The notes: generated from the letters alone by a model not told the origin. A stretch of 64,000 nt of DNA from Telmatactis stephensoni (GCA_029948255.1 JALIZF010001020.1:60170-124169), one strand, 5' to 3'; counted from the first letter of the stretch, positions 11,669 to 19,260 are shown. Numbers and translations: made by a program.

Positions 11669-12453
11669 AGTACACACGAAAAATGCTTCTAGTCCCAGAA
11701 GAGGTGATGAATTTAATACATCAAAAAGTGGATCTCCAAACCTCCCCTCTGGTCAAGTCCATGAGTGCCCTCAACCAGCAAATGAGTCAAACTCTAGCGG
11801 ACCCCAACGTGTCAGATGACATCAAACTGAAAACTCACGAACAGCAGTTTCAACGTTTTCTCAATTTACAAGAACAACGAGAGAGTTACGTTCCGACGGT
11901 GAAAATCCATTCGGCCACGGAGACGTCCTCAACACAGGGTACCCAACAACCACCACCACCACAGGACTCCCAACCACAGGAATCCCAACCACAACCGGTT
12001 AGTGATTCCGAGATATTGAAGACGGTCCCCAATAGGTTCAAGAGTCAAGCCGACGGACTTCTACAGTGGATCAAAAAGTCACCGGACGCCATTCGGTGGG
12101 ATGATAAGGGCGTGGTCTCCTTGGGGGGAAAACCCATACGAGGATCAAGTATCACCGATCTTGTCAATGATGTTTTGAGGTCCCGGAGGACGTTCTCACC
12201 TGCTGGAAGAGATGATTTTACTCGAGCTTTAGCTCATTTGAACACTCCCGAAGATTTTATACGTAATGAAGACCGAAGAAGATTGATGTCTTTGTACAAG
12301 ACCGGAAGTCAACGTTCCCCCTCAACTCCCCTGGGGGAACCCCTGGTTCCCACACCACCTCCACGACCCAGAAAACGACCCATTTCTCCCTCTTTACAGA
12401 GGCGGAGATTGAACGTTCCTCACAAACGAGGACTGGATTGGATTTCCTATTAA
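11665..12453 (+). CDS. 262-aa Polinton protein, probable virion component
   Basis: Starts at the ATGA overlap with the preceding gene. The N-terminal third is predicted helical and Gln-rich. A central Pro/Gln-rich linker (about residues 90-115, with PPPPQDSQPQ) is followed by a compact block with W at about 134 and 144 and the string GGKPIRGSSITDLV, then a Pro/Arg-rich basic tail. I recognise the overall pattern from cnidarian Polinton gene neighbourhoods but not a named domain. Position in the late block and composition suggest a structural or scaffold role; this is inference. A plus-strand poly(A) signal follows at 12475. Confidence 0.7.
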   Translation: MKYTRKMLLVPEEVMNLIHQKVDLQTSPLVKSMSALNQQMSQTLADPNVSDDIKLKTHEQQFQRFLNLQEQRESYVPTVKIHSATETSSTQGTQQPPPPQDSQPQESQPQPVSDSEILKTVPNRFKSQADGLLQWIKKSPDAIRWDDKGVVSLGGKPIRGSSITDLVNDVLRSRRTFSPAGRDDFTRALAHLNTPEDFIRNEDRRRLMSLYKTGSQRSPSTPLGEPLVPTPPPRPRKRPISPSLQRRRLNVPHKRGLDWISY

Positions 12454-12474
12454 TTTGTAAACATCAAACAACTC

Positions 12475-12502
12475 AATAAAAGTTTTTCAAACCATATTTA
12501 TT
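12475..12502. terminator. convergent poly(A) signals
   Basis: AATAAA on the plus strand (12475-12480) serves the rightward block, and AATAAA on the minus strand (12497-12502 as read on plus TTTATT) serves the leftward block. The minus-strand signal contains the protease stop codon (12498-12500). Rightward and leftward blocks thus terminate within 30 bp of each other. Confidence 0.8.
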
Positions 12503-12959
12503 GTCTCATTAATTGCATTACATAACGATAGACCACATGGTCGTTCTGTTCTTTATTTGAACTAAATACATTGACAATCGTGTTCTTATTCACACCACGT
12601 GCGCGGTGCAACAAATAAAAAATACAATATTCTCCACACACTGCAGTGAAAGTGCTTTGCAGTCCTTTTCGATTAAACGTCCAGTCTTGAGTGTTTCGAT
12701 TCAAAAACTCCACGTAATGACGGCTGTAAAATTGAGGGGCGTGGCCGTAACTGTCAAAAAACTCTCCTTCTTGCGGGCTGGTCAAGTAAAACGCCACCCA
12801 ATGTTGTCCAGGTCGTCCCTTGGGGTCTGTATTGGCAATGACACCGCATGGGTAGGTCTCTAGTTGTCGGGGTAGGGTATTTTCCGCATACACCCCACAA
12901 AACTTGGAACGGGTGATGGGGTTGTTTCTGAGTAGGTCTTCTAGTTGACGACTGTTCAT
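12498..12959 (-). CDS. adenain-like cysteine protease (maturation protease)
   Basis: 153 aa. The catalytic layout of the adenain/Ulp1-type (C5) family is visible: His in GQHWVAFYL (about residue 52), Asp in FFDSYG (about 69), the oxyanion Gln in GLQSTF (about 101) and nucleophile Cys in VCGEYCIFYL (about 108). The family cleaves capsid precursor proteins during virion maturation. The start overlaps the major capsid stop as ATGA (12956-12959), and the stop TAA lies inside the poly(A) signal. The catalytic set and frame look intact. Confidence 0.92.
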   Translation of the reverse strand: MNSRQLEDLLRNNPITRSKFCGVYAENTLPRQLETYPCGVIANTDPKGRPGQHWVAFYLTSPQEGEFFDSYGHAPQFYSRHYVEFLNRNTQDWTFNRKGLQSTFTAVCGEYCIFYLLHRARGVNKNTIVNVFSSNKEQNDHVVYRYVMQLMRQ

Positions 12960-14287
12960 GCTGAGTAATCGAAGGTCACGTGTCTTGAATAGTCAATTTC
13001 CACAATGGATTCAAATTCTGCAAACACGATGAGGTTGATGGCGTTGGGAAGACCTTTGGTAAACTGGATTTCCAGAGTAACGTTTCCCTTCTGCTTCTGG
13101 TTGAAATGATCGGATGTACTGCACAGGTCGGGGGTTAAATCGAAGGCGAGGATGGCGTAACCTCGGATGTACTCTGAACGATCAATATCAATGCCTGAGT
13201 CTGCAAACAATCTTCCGGTTCCCGAAAAGAGGGATTGATAGGCATCCATGAAATTTCGTTCACTGGCCTGTGCTAGTTTCAAGTGGATTGTTTGAAAGGG
13301 TATCATTTCCCCATCCACATTCAGTTTTACGGAACTGGTGTCATACAACTTGAAGTTGTAGGGATTTTTGGTGTAACTTCCATTGAACGCGTCGGAATCC
13401 ACCATGGCAATCACCACACGTTTGGGGACGTGTCCGTTAAACAAATCTCCTTTGTGAAGGGAGGGGTTTCCTCTAGGAATGGTGTACGTCTTACACTCCA
13501 CTCTACGTATGGGGTACTTGGCGTTCACTCCTTTTTTGAGTTCATTCAAATGATGCAGTTGTAGGGTAGGGCTGACTTTGACTGCTCGTACTTTGAGCAC
13601 GGCACTTTGGATGGCAATTTTGTAGTTTGGACTGGCTGCTCCCGACATGAGGGCAAAGGCTGGCTGGTTGGGGGTCAGTTTGAAGGTGACGTCGACGTGG
13701 TTTAACAAAAGGCGTTCGCTGTACAGGATGTCGCAATGTAGGGGACCCCACATGTCGACAATATAACTCTGTTCTGTAAACGTGTAACGCGTTTGTAGTC
13801 CTTGATTCGTTCCACCCGACGTGGGATCTGTTTCGTCCATAGACCCTCCTGTGTCTTTGTAGTAAAGACTACCTGTGAGAAGGGACTTTTTGGCTGCTGG
13901 ACCATAGTTAAGAAGGGTCTCCAACATACTTTTGTAACTGTAAGTCCCCGTGGACTGGGTGATCAAAATGCCGTTGAGGTACACATCCACTTGCTTGAAC
14001 AAACTTTGTAAAAACAGGTTAACAGGGCCCACTTTTTCTTTATCATCAAGGTTGGCTCCATTGGCTTTGGTGATTTTCAAACGTATGAAGATCATAGTCT
14101 TGGCGAGATCGAGGTAGCTGTCAGTGCCTGGAATCCGGTATTCAATCGGGGCGGAGGGGGATAGGGTGGAGATAGGTTGATGGTCTATCCACTGTCCTCT
14201 GTCTACCACGACTTGCGTTGCTGGGACCGTAAACAAGTCCACTTCACTTTTCGTACAGGGGGTGGAGTGTGGGTGAACGAACGCCAT
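12956..14287 (-). CDS. major capsid protein candidate (double jelly-roll, F54H12.2-like)
   Basis: 443 aa, intact. N-terminus MAFVHPHSTPCTKSEVDLF. It belongs by appearance to the family annotated in animals as uncharacterized protein F54H12.2-like, which I understand to carry a double jelly-roll-like fold and to act as the capsid protein of these elements (recalled, not searched). It is beta-rich, with the conserved-looking patterns GPVNLFLQSLFKQVDVYLNG and NQPAFALM. It is 2 bp from the upstream basic-protein stop and overlaps the protease start, so the four minus-strand genes form an operon-like block. An alternative would be another virion beta-protein. Confidence 0.8.
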   Translation of the reverse strand: MAFVHPHSTPCTKSEVDLFTVPATQVVVDRGQWIDHQPISTLSPSAPIEYRIPGTDSYLDLAKTMIFIRLKITKANGANLDDKEKVGPVNLFLQSLFKQVDVYLNGILITQSTGTYSYKSMLETLLNYGPAAKKSLLTGSLYYKDTGGSMDETDPTSGGTNQGLQTRYTFTEQSYIVDMWGPLHCDILYSERLLLNHVDVTFKLTPNQPAFALMSGAASPNYKIAIQSAVLKVRAVKVSPTLQLHHLNELKKGVNAKYPIRRVECKTYTIPRGNPSLHKGDLFNGHVPKRVVIAMVDSDAFNGSYTKNPYNFKLYDTSSVKLNVDGEMIPFQTIHLKLAQASERNFMDAYQSLFSGTGRLFADSGIDIDRSEYIRGYAILAFDLTPDLCSTSDHFNQKQKGNVTLEIQFTKGLPNAINLIVFAEFESIVEIDYSRHVTFDYSA

Positions 14288-14289
14288 GT

Positions 14290-14745
14290 TTAATCAAAGA
14301 TATCTTTGAGGTGAGTGACTTTGGATTTTTTGACTTGACCTTGTGGTGGTGGTAATTTACGTTTTTTCTGGTTTCTAGTCTGTGAAGCCGTTTTAGGTCT
14401 TTTCGCTTTGCTTGCCTGGGTTGAACTGAGTCTTTTCTGGGGAGTCTTGCGTTTTAAACGTTTTCGTCCACTCCCTGTTTGGGAAGTGATGCGGTTCAAT
14501 GCTTGTTCTTTCAAGGTTTTGGCCGTCTGCTGCAATCTGTTACGTGCTGAGTCTTTTAAGGAATTTCCCGCCAAAACGTCTTGGGCGATATTGATTCCCG
14601 TGTTGAGGGCGGCTCGTCCTAGGGTTTTTGCCCCTTGTTGTAAAAACGGGAGGGCTCTTCTGGCAAGTGAGTGGAAAAAGGAGCCGATGCCATATCCTCG
14701 TTGAAACGGTATTCCGTGAAAGACCTGTATTTCGCCTCCTTTCAT
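14290..14745 (-). CDS. basic core-type virion protein (adenovirus pVI/pX-like composition)
   Basis: 151 aa. The N-terminus has GYGIGSFF followed by a helical hydrophobic/basic segment (SLARRALPFLQQGAKTLGR), and the C-terminal half is extremely Lys/Arg-rich (RKRLKRKTPQKR, RNQKKRKLPPPQ). The GxGIGSFF-type head with a basic tail resembles minor core or membrane-lytic proteins of adenovirus-like capsids, which also supply protease cofactor peptides. That resemblance is compositional. Two residues separate its ends from the neighbouring frames. Intact. Confidence 0.75.
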   Translation of the reverse strand: MKGGEIQVFHGIPFQRGYGIGSFFHSLARRALPFLQQGAKTLGRAALNTGINIAQDVLAGNSLKDSARNRLQQTAKTLKEQALNRITSQTGSGRKRLKRKTPQKRLSSTQASKAKRPKTASQTRNQKKRKLPPPQGQVKKSKVTHLKDIFD

Positions 14746-14746
14746 T

Positions 14747-15498
14747 TTATAACAAGTAGGGGGGTCGGCGGAGTCTGAAATTTAATGTGATCACAACGCG
14801 TCCACGTTCAAATGGTACTTTTTTCCCTGTGTCGTCGGTTATAAGGACTTCTACCACTTCAAAGTCTCGAGTGGCTAAAGGGGCGTATTGTGGGTTGTCG
14901 TAATTGGCTGTGATGATTTCTCCATCTTTTCCTTGGGCGGGAACAATTTGGAGTAAGTTGGCCTGCACTCCACCCACGATTCGTGCTTCTACAATGTTCA
15001 GGTACACGTACAGGGATTGAAGGCTGATATTCAAATCACACACGTAAGGGGCGGTGGTCGTCTTGGTGAGGATGATGTCGCTACCATATCCAAAGATCAC
15101 CCCCAATCGGTTTTCAAAACTTAGTCTTCTTCCAGAGTCTAGGGTCACGGTTACTTTCTGGGATCGTTTATCAAGTTGGAGTGATATTCCTTTCACTCCT
15201 TCATCAGTCAAAGTTTTATTGAGAGTGTCGACCACTTCAGAAATGGATGCGTAATAACCCGCTGGAAGGAGGGCGACCCCGAAGGCCCCATTACCGTCAT
15301 CGTAATAAAATCGTCGATCTCCATCCCGTATGTTGTACCACGTGTGGGGAAAAGTGATGGAGGCCAGCCCCACCTCCCAATTACCCGTCAAGTCAACGTG
15401 AAAAGGAGTTTGACTTTATATTCGGCCAAAGTGTTCTCGGGAAAAAACGTCGTAGAACTGTTGCTTGGCAGCGTCATATAAAATTGACCCGACTCCAT
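14747..15498 (-). CDS. minor capsid (penton-like, single jelly-roll) candidate with N-terminal frameshift
   Basis: The long frame (14747-15391) has no ATG at its upstream end. The natural start is the ATG at 15496-15498, whose frame opens MESGQFYMTLPSNSST and runs about 36 codons to a 5-bp tandem duplication, TTGACTTGAC on the minus strand (plus 15387-15396), that shifts it out of frame. The remainder begins NWEVGLASITFPHTWYNIRD. This head pattern is typical of the minor capsid proteins of cnidarian Polintons (recalled). About 250 residues in total. The break could be real decay or an assembly error; everything downstream is open. It is the first gene of the minus-strand capsid block. Confidence 0.75.
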
Positions 15499-15621
15499 GG
15501 TTGGTTTGATTCAAATGATAACACTGGACACGCGACAACGATTATATTCCACTTTATTGAATCGGTTCTGGTTGACTTACACTTCACCTCATTTACACAT
15601 CATTCAACTGTGAACAATACT

Positions 15622-15636
15622 CGTTGCTTAGCAACG
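15622..15636. promoter_or_regulatory. X-box-like palindrome upstream of capsid block
   Basis: CGTTGCTTAGCAACG has perfect 7-bp inverted arms around one base and matches the GTTGC-N-GCAAC form of RFX X-box sites. It lies in the 143-bp gap between the integrase stop and the minor capsid ATG, where the capsid-block promoter should be. Function is inferred. Confidence 0.45.
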
Positions 15637-15641
15637 TGCTG

Positions 15642-16724
15642 TCATTTCACTTTTTCGACGTCACTTTTGGCCACCCAACTGTCCATGGAGCTTGGATAGC
15701 CCAGCCAATGAACGAAATATTCTATTTTCTTTCCCCGTTTTCGGGTCTTCAAAATCTTTTCAATCTTATACACTTCGTCTTCTCCCTTGGTCTGAACGGG
15801 TTGCAATTCGTCCTTGTAAAACGTTCCTTCGATGTCATCATGGTTGTAATCTTTCAACCGATAAACCGGCGGGTTTCTTGGCAGTCGTTTTGCGACGGTG
15901 AAAATTTCTTCACTCCAATTGGGGAGGTATCCTTTCTCAAACAATCCTTTCAACTTGGAGATTCGAACTTGGTCTCCAACTTTAAAAGCATATCCTTTCT
16001 TGGGTGGTTGGTTTCCATACAATGTCATCCACACATCCTTTTCGTTGTTTTTATTGACCGATGTTGGAGTGCGTTTGATGCTGCTGTGATAAGAATTGTT
16101 GTAGGTCTCCACCAGTTGAGGTAAAATGTCGACATACCTCAGCGTGCCTTTCCAGGTGAAGTATCGGTACATGCGTTGTTTCAAGGTTCTATTAAAGCGT
16201 TCTACGATGCTGGCTTTCGTGTTGTTAAACGTGTGATACAACTGAATATTCTTCTCTTTCAAAAGGGCTTGAAAGTTTTTATTGATAAACTCACTTCCTC
16301 GATCGGTATGAATTTTCTGGGGTTTACGGCCCGATTCTTTTAGTATCTGTTGAAAGGCTTGAACCAGCGTGGGGCCGGTCTTATTTTTGAGTGCCAAAGC
16401 CCAGGCGTGTTTGGAGAACACATCGATGCAAGTGACGACGTAGCGATAATTGCTGTTGTATTTCTTGAGCGATTGGAGGTCAATGAGATCCAATTCCCAG
16501 ACATCGTCTATCGATCCCACCATCACGCGATTTCTGCGAAAGCGTCTGCGTACTGGTCGGTGGAGGGAATACACCCGTTGGGCTTTTAGCCACTCCCGAA
16601 CGTCTTTTTTGCTGATCTTTTTGTTTTTCTTCTTAGCAGCATGGTAGAAGGCATCCACGCTTCCCAGACTCCCTCCTTGGTTTATGTCGTAGTACAGTTT
16701 TTCCAGGAGTTTCTCCTTCTCCAT
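15642..16724 (-). CDS. Polinton retroviral-type integrase with C-terminal chromodomain
   Basis: 360 aa, intact. An N-terminal helical region is followed by an rve integrase core with the DDE triad: WELDLIDL (D about 80), HTDRGSEF (D about 142) and ASIVERFNRT (E about 179). An SH3-like segment (FKVGDQVRISK, about 247) and a C-terminal chromodomain follow (YKIEKILKTRKRG then YFVHWLGYPSSMDSWV, about 317-352). The enzyme inserts the element into host DNA, and the chromodomain probably directs it to histone marks. ATG at 16722-16724; all expected motifs are present, so it may be active. Confidence 0.95.
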   Translation of the reverse strand: MEKEKLLEKLYYDINQGGSLGSVDAFYHAAKKKNKKISKKDVREWLKAQRVYSLHRPVRRRFRRNRVMVGSIDDVWELDLIDLQSLKKYNSNYRYVVTCIDVFSKHAWALALKNKTGPTLVQAFQQILKESGRKPQKIHTDRGSEFINKNFQALLKEKNIQLYHTFNNTKASIVERFNRTLKQRMYRYFTWKGTLRYVDILPQLVETYNNSYHSSIKRTPTSVNKNNEKDVWMTLYGNQPPKKGYAFKVGDQVRISKLKGLFEKGYLPNWSEEIFTVAKRLPRNPPVYRLKDYNHDDIEGTFYKDELQPVQTKGEDEVYKIEKILKTRKRGKKIEYFVHWLGYPSSMDSWVAKSDVEKVK

Positions 16725-16900
16725 CGATTTGGGAATTTTGAATCACGACTTTACCCCCGCAACAGGCGAGAACGCAACGTATTCTGCGGAAAATGTTTTG
16801 TAATTTTAAATTAGGGAGGGATCTTAAGCACCCACAACCCATGTCTGCACCCTTTGACAACAAACACTAGACTGATAGATTGTGTGTAACACCTATATTT
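16725..16900. other. integrase upstream region
   Basis: A 176-bp gap holding the presumed integrase promoter; no TATA or repeat motif stands out. A 76-codon minus frame at 16633-16863 overlaps the integrase start and has no supporting features. Confidence 0.4.
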
Positions 16901-17431
16901 TTATTCATCCAACATAAATGATACAAATTTCTGATACAAGTCCGAGTCCCATGTTCCCTTGTTCAACATGGTTTGACACATCATGTCAACAAAGTCTATG
17001 ATAATGAAATCGTTGGTATCCCACGTGTGATCCATCTCTTGCCAAAATGAGTACACTGAGGCGGTGGATCGTTGGGGTAGTCTGAGGATGAATTCACTGC
17101 ATTCTTGGGTTATGGGTTGGTCGACTAGTCTTAGAAACTGTTCGCAGATCTCGTACAACACATTCAAGTTTACTTTCTTTTTGACCTCGTCATAGTAACT
17201 GTGGAAGATGTCCTCTTCACTGCGTATACAGCACTCGTGGTCTCTCTGGCTGGGCCACCCGTTTTCGCATCCCTCACAATGAAACATCTCTAAAACGTTG
17301 TTCATGCAGAGTTTGGTATACAGGTAGGTGAGGACTCGACAGACTTTCGCACGTTCCACTGCTTCGACTTCATCTGTGATCATCATGACCACCTGGTCGT
17401 CCACGATGGACACGCTTTGAACTCCAGTCAT
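16901..17431 (-). CDS. Cys-rich unknown protein A of the Polinton cargo block
   Basis: 176 aa, no recognised domain. The first third holds a possible zinc-binding arrangement, HCEGC followed by RDHECC (about residues 49-69). An acidic helical region follows, with VKKKVNLNVLYEI and later FIIIDFVDMMC. The TAA stop is part of an AATAAA signal. The gene is divergent from the Fic gene and its ATG lies about 145 bp from the 29-bp promoter repeats. It resembles the 117-aa protein at 18599-18952 in the order VC(R/K)xL, CxGC, xC(C/L), acidic SEED/TEDE, then VNxNVL/VNVL, suggesting diverged paralogues on either side of the Fic gene. Function unknown. Confidence 0.65.
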   Translation of the reverse strand: MTGVQSVSIVDDQVVMMITDEVEAVERAKVCRVLTYLYTKLCMNNVLEMFHCEGCENGWPSQRDHECCIRSEEDIFHSYYDEVKKKVNLNVLYEICEQFLRLVDQPITQECSEFILRLPQRSTASVYSFWQEMDHTWDTNDFIIIDFVDMMCQTMLNKGTWDSDLYQKFVSFMLDE

Positions 17432-17575
17432 CTTTCAGTCGCTCGTGAATGGTCCACAAAGGTCCTTCGTAGTAATCTCGTAACCAACAGTAAATCAAAG
17501 GGATGATGGTCAGCAACATCTGAATAACACTATAATTGTGGTTGCCGCATTTTATAACATCGATTGCAACATCCC

Positions 17576-17657
17576 ATGACATCATGTGGATAAAAATAGA
17601 TTCGATGACATCATGCTGCTAAAAATAGATCTCATGACATCATTTTGCTAAAAATAG
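17576..17657. promoter_or_regulatory. three 29-bp promoter repeats: CRE-like plus MEF2/TATA-like module
   Basis: ATGACATCAT occurs at 17576-17585, 17605-17614 and 17634-17643, exactly 29 bp apart. Each copy is followed 4 bp later by ATAAAAATAG (17590) or CTAAAAATAG (17619, 17648). The first motif is a CRE/ATF-like half-palindrome; the second fits the MEF2 consensus YTA(A/T)4TAR and could also act as a TATA box. The array sits between the divergent unknown gene and the Fic gene, 45 bp upstream of the Fic ATG. Confidence 0.7.
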
Positions 17658-17701
17658 AACCCGTAAAAGACAAAGGCCCTGGTGTTTTGATTCAGTCCGA
17701 G

Positions 17702-18514
17702 ATGAGTTGTCAAGAAGAAACTACCCTTTCTCAACAAAATCGAATGCTTGCTCGTTATGTGTGTCGGTCGTTAAAGCAGGAAAATGTGGGAATCGTGGCT
17801 GAGGATACGGTCTATCAAATCCTACAAAATGGTGTCGATGACGAGGACCAGACTTTAGACTATAGAGACACCGTTGGATTTATTGAAGCTTATCGATATC
17901 TTCACAGACTGGCTTCAGAGCACTTGGAAATTGGATTATTAGAGAACAATATCATATGTGAAGTTCACAAACTACTGATGGAACATCGTGATCATTTATG
18001 TACTGTGGGACAATACAGTGACAAAGAACGGGTGGTAGAATTTGAAGGAAAGATACATTATTACACACGGTTTTGTGACATTGAACACACTATGCAAATA
18101 TTAATCGATGAATTCAACCGTCGGTTGGATGAGATCGATCGTAAACGTCTGCGAAGGATGGATGGTTTGAAACTTCTTGCCAGTTTAATACATTTGACCT
18201 CATGGTTCGTTTACAAATTTCTAGAAATACATCCCTTTGGTGATGGGAACGGAAGAATGGTTCGTCTACTGTACACTTATGTCATGGAAGCTTATGGCTT
18301 CCCGTTTCCCATCCCATTATTTTGGTATAGTCAGGAGGAGATCCAAGCAAAAGATGGACACAAAGAATATACCACCTGGTGTCGACTTTTATGGGACATG
18401 CGTCTTTCTCTTGATTTTACAGAATTAGAACACAATATGATACAGTGTTTAGAAGAATGTAGTAAAGAATACAAAACGTATACTTTTTGCCACCCTTTAT
18501 GGAAAGAAATGTAA
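17702..18514 (+). CDS. Fic/DOC-domain protein carried by the Polinton
   Basis: 270 aa from ATG 17702; a non-ATG extension of 19 codons overlaps the promoter repeats and is not used. The Fic catalytic signature HPFGDGNGRMVR starts at His177, matching HPFx(D/E)GNGRxxR, so the active-site His and the phosphate-binding residues are present. An N-terminal SLKQEN (residues 23-28) fits the (S/T)xxxE(G/N) inhibitory motif of class II Fic enzymes; Glu27 would block the ATP site. Fic enzymes usually transfer AMP to Ser/Thr/Tyr hydroxyls of target proteins. There is no membrane segment and no TPR region, so it is not the animal FICD protein. A poly(A) signal follows at 18534. Substrate and role in the element are unknown; a cargo effector acting on host proteins is one inference. 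Confidence 0.9.
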   Translation: MSCQEETTLSQQNRMLARYVCRSLKQENVGIVAEDTVYQILQNGVDDEDQTLDYRDTVGFIEAYRYLHRLASEHLEIGLLENNIICEVHKLLMEHRDHLCTVGQYSDKERVVEFEGKIHYYTRFCDIEHTMQILIDEFNRRLDEIDRKRLRRMDGLKLLASLIHLTSWFVYKFLEIHPFGDGNGRMVRLLYTYVMEAYGFPFPIPLFWYSQEEIQAKDGHKEYTTWCRLLWDMRLSLDFTELEHNMIQCLEECSKEYKTYTFCHPLWKEM

Positions 18515-18533
18515 AATAATGCATTTATTCATT

Positions 18534-18578
18534 AATAAAATCATATTCCTGCATTTATTGGTATCTTGTTGTTTTATT
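18534..18578. terminator. poly(A) signals between Fic and 117-aa gene
   Basis: Plus-strand AATAAA at 18534-18539 lies 20 bp after the Fic stop. Minus-strand signals read as TTTATT at 18573-18578 and 18554-18559 lie just beyond the stop of the convergent 117-aa gene. Confidence 0.7.
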
Positions 18579-18598
18579 ACACTTTTTTCAACTGTTTT

Positions 18599-18952
18599 TT
18601 AGTACATTCGTATCACTTTAACAGTGTCTTTAATCATTTGATACGTTTGCGGTAACAATGCTGGATTTCTCTCTGTCCAGCTGTACAGTTCGGCCTCTAC
18701 TTCAATGGTTAGTTGGAAAGGTCGCATATTGTCCATCACTCTGTCAATCACTTTCAGGACATTCACATTTCTGAGAGCCTGATCAAAGTGTAGTTCAATT
18801 TTTTCGTCTTCTGTCAACATTAAGCACTGGACGTTACTGTTTGATAGACAACACCCACAACAGTATTTCATGTCAATTTCGTACAGGTGTTTGCACACTT
18901 CCACGGCATAGGTGGAAATGAACTGTTTTTTCATGAACTTGAATGGATCCAT
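18599..18952 (-). CDS. Cys-rich unknown protein B of the Polinton cargo block
   Basis: 117 aa, no recognised domain. A Cys cluster CCGCC (about residues 31-35), a further Cys and the acidic TEDEKIE precede a helical stretch RNVNVLKVIDRVM and a Leu/Val-rich C-terminus. The order of Cys, acidic and VN(V)L patterns parallels the 176-aa protein at 16901-17431, which has extra sequence in the Cys region. Convergent with the Fic gene. Upstream lie a perfect CRE and three repeat units containing CTAAAAATAG-type motifs, related to those in front of the Fic gene. Function unknown. Confidence 0.6.
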   Translation of the reverse strand: MDPFKFMKKQFISTYAVEVCKHLYEIDMKYCCGCCLSNSNVQCLMLTEDEKIELHFDQALRNVNVLKVIDRVMDNMRPFQLTIEVEAELYSWTERNPALLPQTYQMIKDTVKVIRMY

Positions 18953-19060
18953 CTTTATTAACGTTTCTTCGAGTAAGTCTCTTTCTTGTGGTAGGTCACA
19001 AGGATTCGATGTCTGGTTTTTACCCCTCCTGTTTTATTACACTTATTGCACCACCACCAA

Positions 19061-19226
19061 TGACGTCACCGTTCCCTCCCAAAATAGAACCGTCTTCCCA
19101 AAATAGACATGACCTCACCGTACCACATTGTACCTCACGTCTAAAAATAGACGTGACCTTACCGTACCACATTGTACCCCATGTTTAAAAATAGACGTAC
19201 CCACCGTACCACATACCGTACCACCC
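19061..19226. promoter_or_regulatory. CRE palindrome and about 43-bp tandem repeats near right end of Polinton
   Basis: A perfect CRE, TGACGTCA, lies at 19061-19068. Three units follow at 19098, 19141 and 19185, each starting (C/T)(C/T)AAAA(A)TAGAC and containing CCGTACCACATTGTACC or a variant. CTAAAAATAG (19141) and TTAAAAATAG (19185) match the motif repeated before the Fic gene. The block is upstream of the 117-aa gene and may also include part of the element's terminal region. Confidence 0.6.
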
Positions 19227-19260
19227 AGTTGAGGATAGCCCGGCTCCGCTCGGGCATGAA

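Larger units (their letters stand above)
6541..19260. mobile_element. Polinton/Maverick-type virus-like element, left end missing
   Basis: The gene set diagnoses a Polinton: protein-primed-type family B DNA polymerase, FtsK/HerA-type packaging ATPase, adenain-like protease, double-jelly-roll-type major capsid candidate, minor capsid candidate, adenovirus-core-like basic protein and retroviral-type integrase with a chromodomain. Genes are compact, intronless and arranged as plus-strand replication/packaging and minus-strand capsid/integrase blocks meeting at shared poly(A) signals (12475-12502). The left boundary is a junction with a retrotransposon and no left terminal repeat was found. The right boundary is approximate; tandem repeats at 19098-19226 lie near it. 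Target-site duplications could not be identified. Confidence 0.9.

Noticed and set aside
16633..16863. 76-codon minus frame over the integrase start
   Set aside because: Overlaps the well-supported integrase in another frame; no support.
17370..17585. 71-codon minus frame upstream of cargo protein A
   Set aside because: It overlaps protein A in another frame, and its ATG is part of the ATGACATCAT promoter motif. It has no recognisable features beyond one hydrophobic stretch.
6541..19260. Matching Polinton terminal inverted repeats
   Set aside because: The left end is absent and no convincing inverse of the 19.0-19.26 kb sequence was found by eye.
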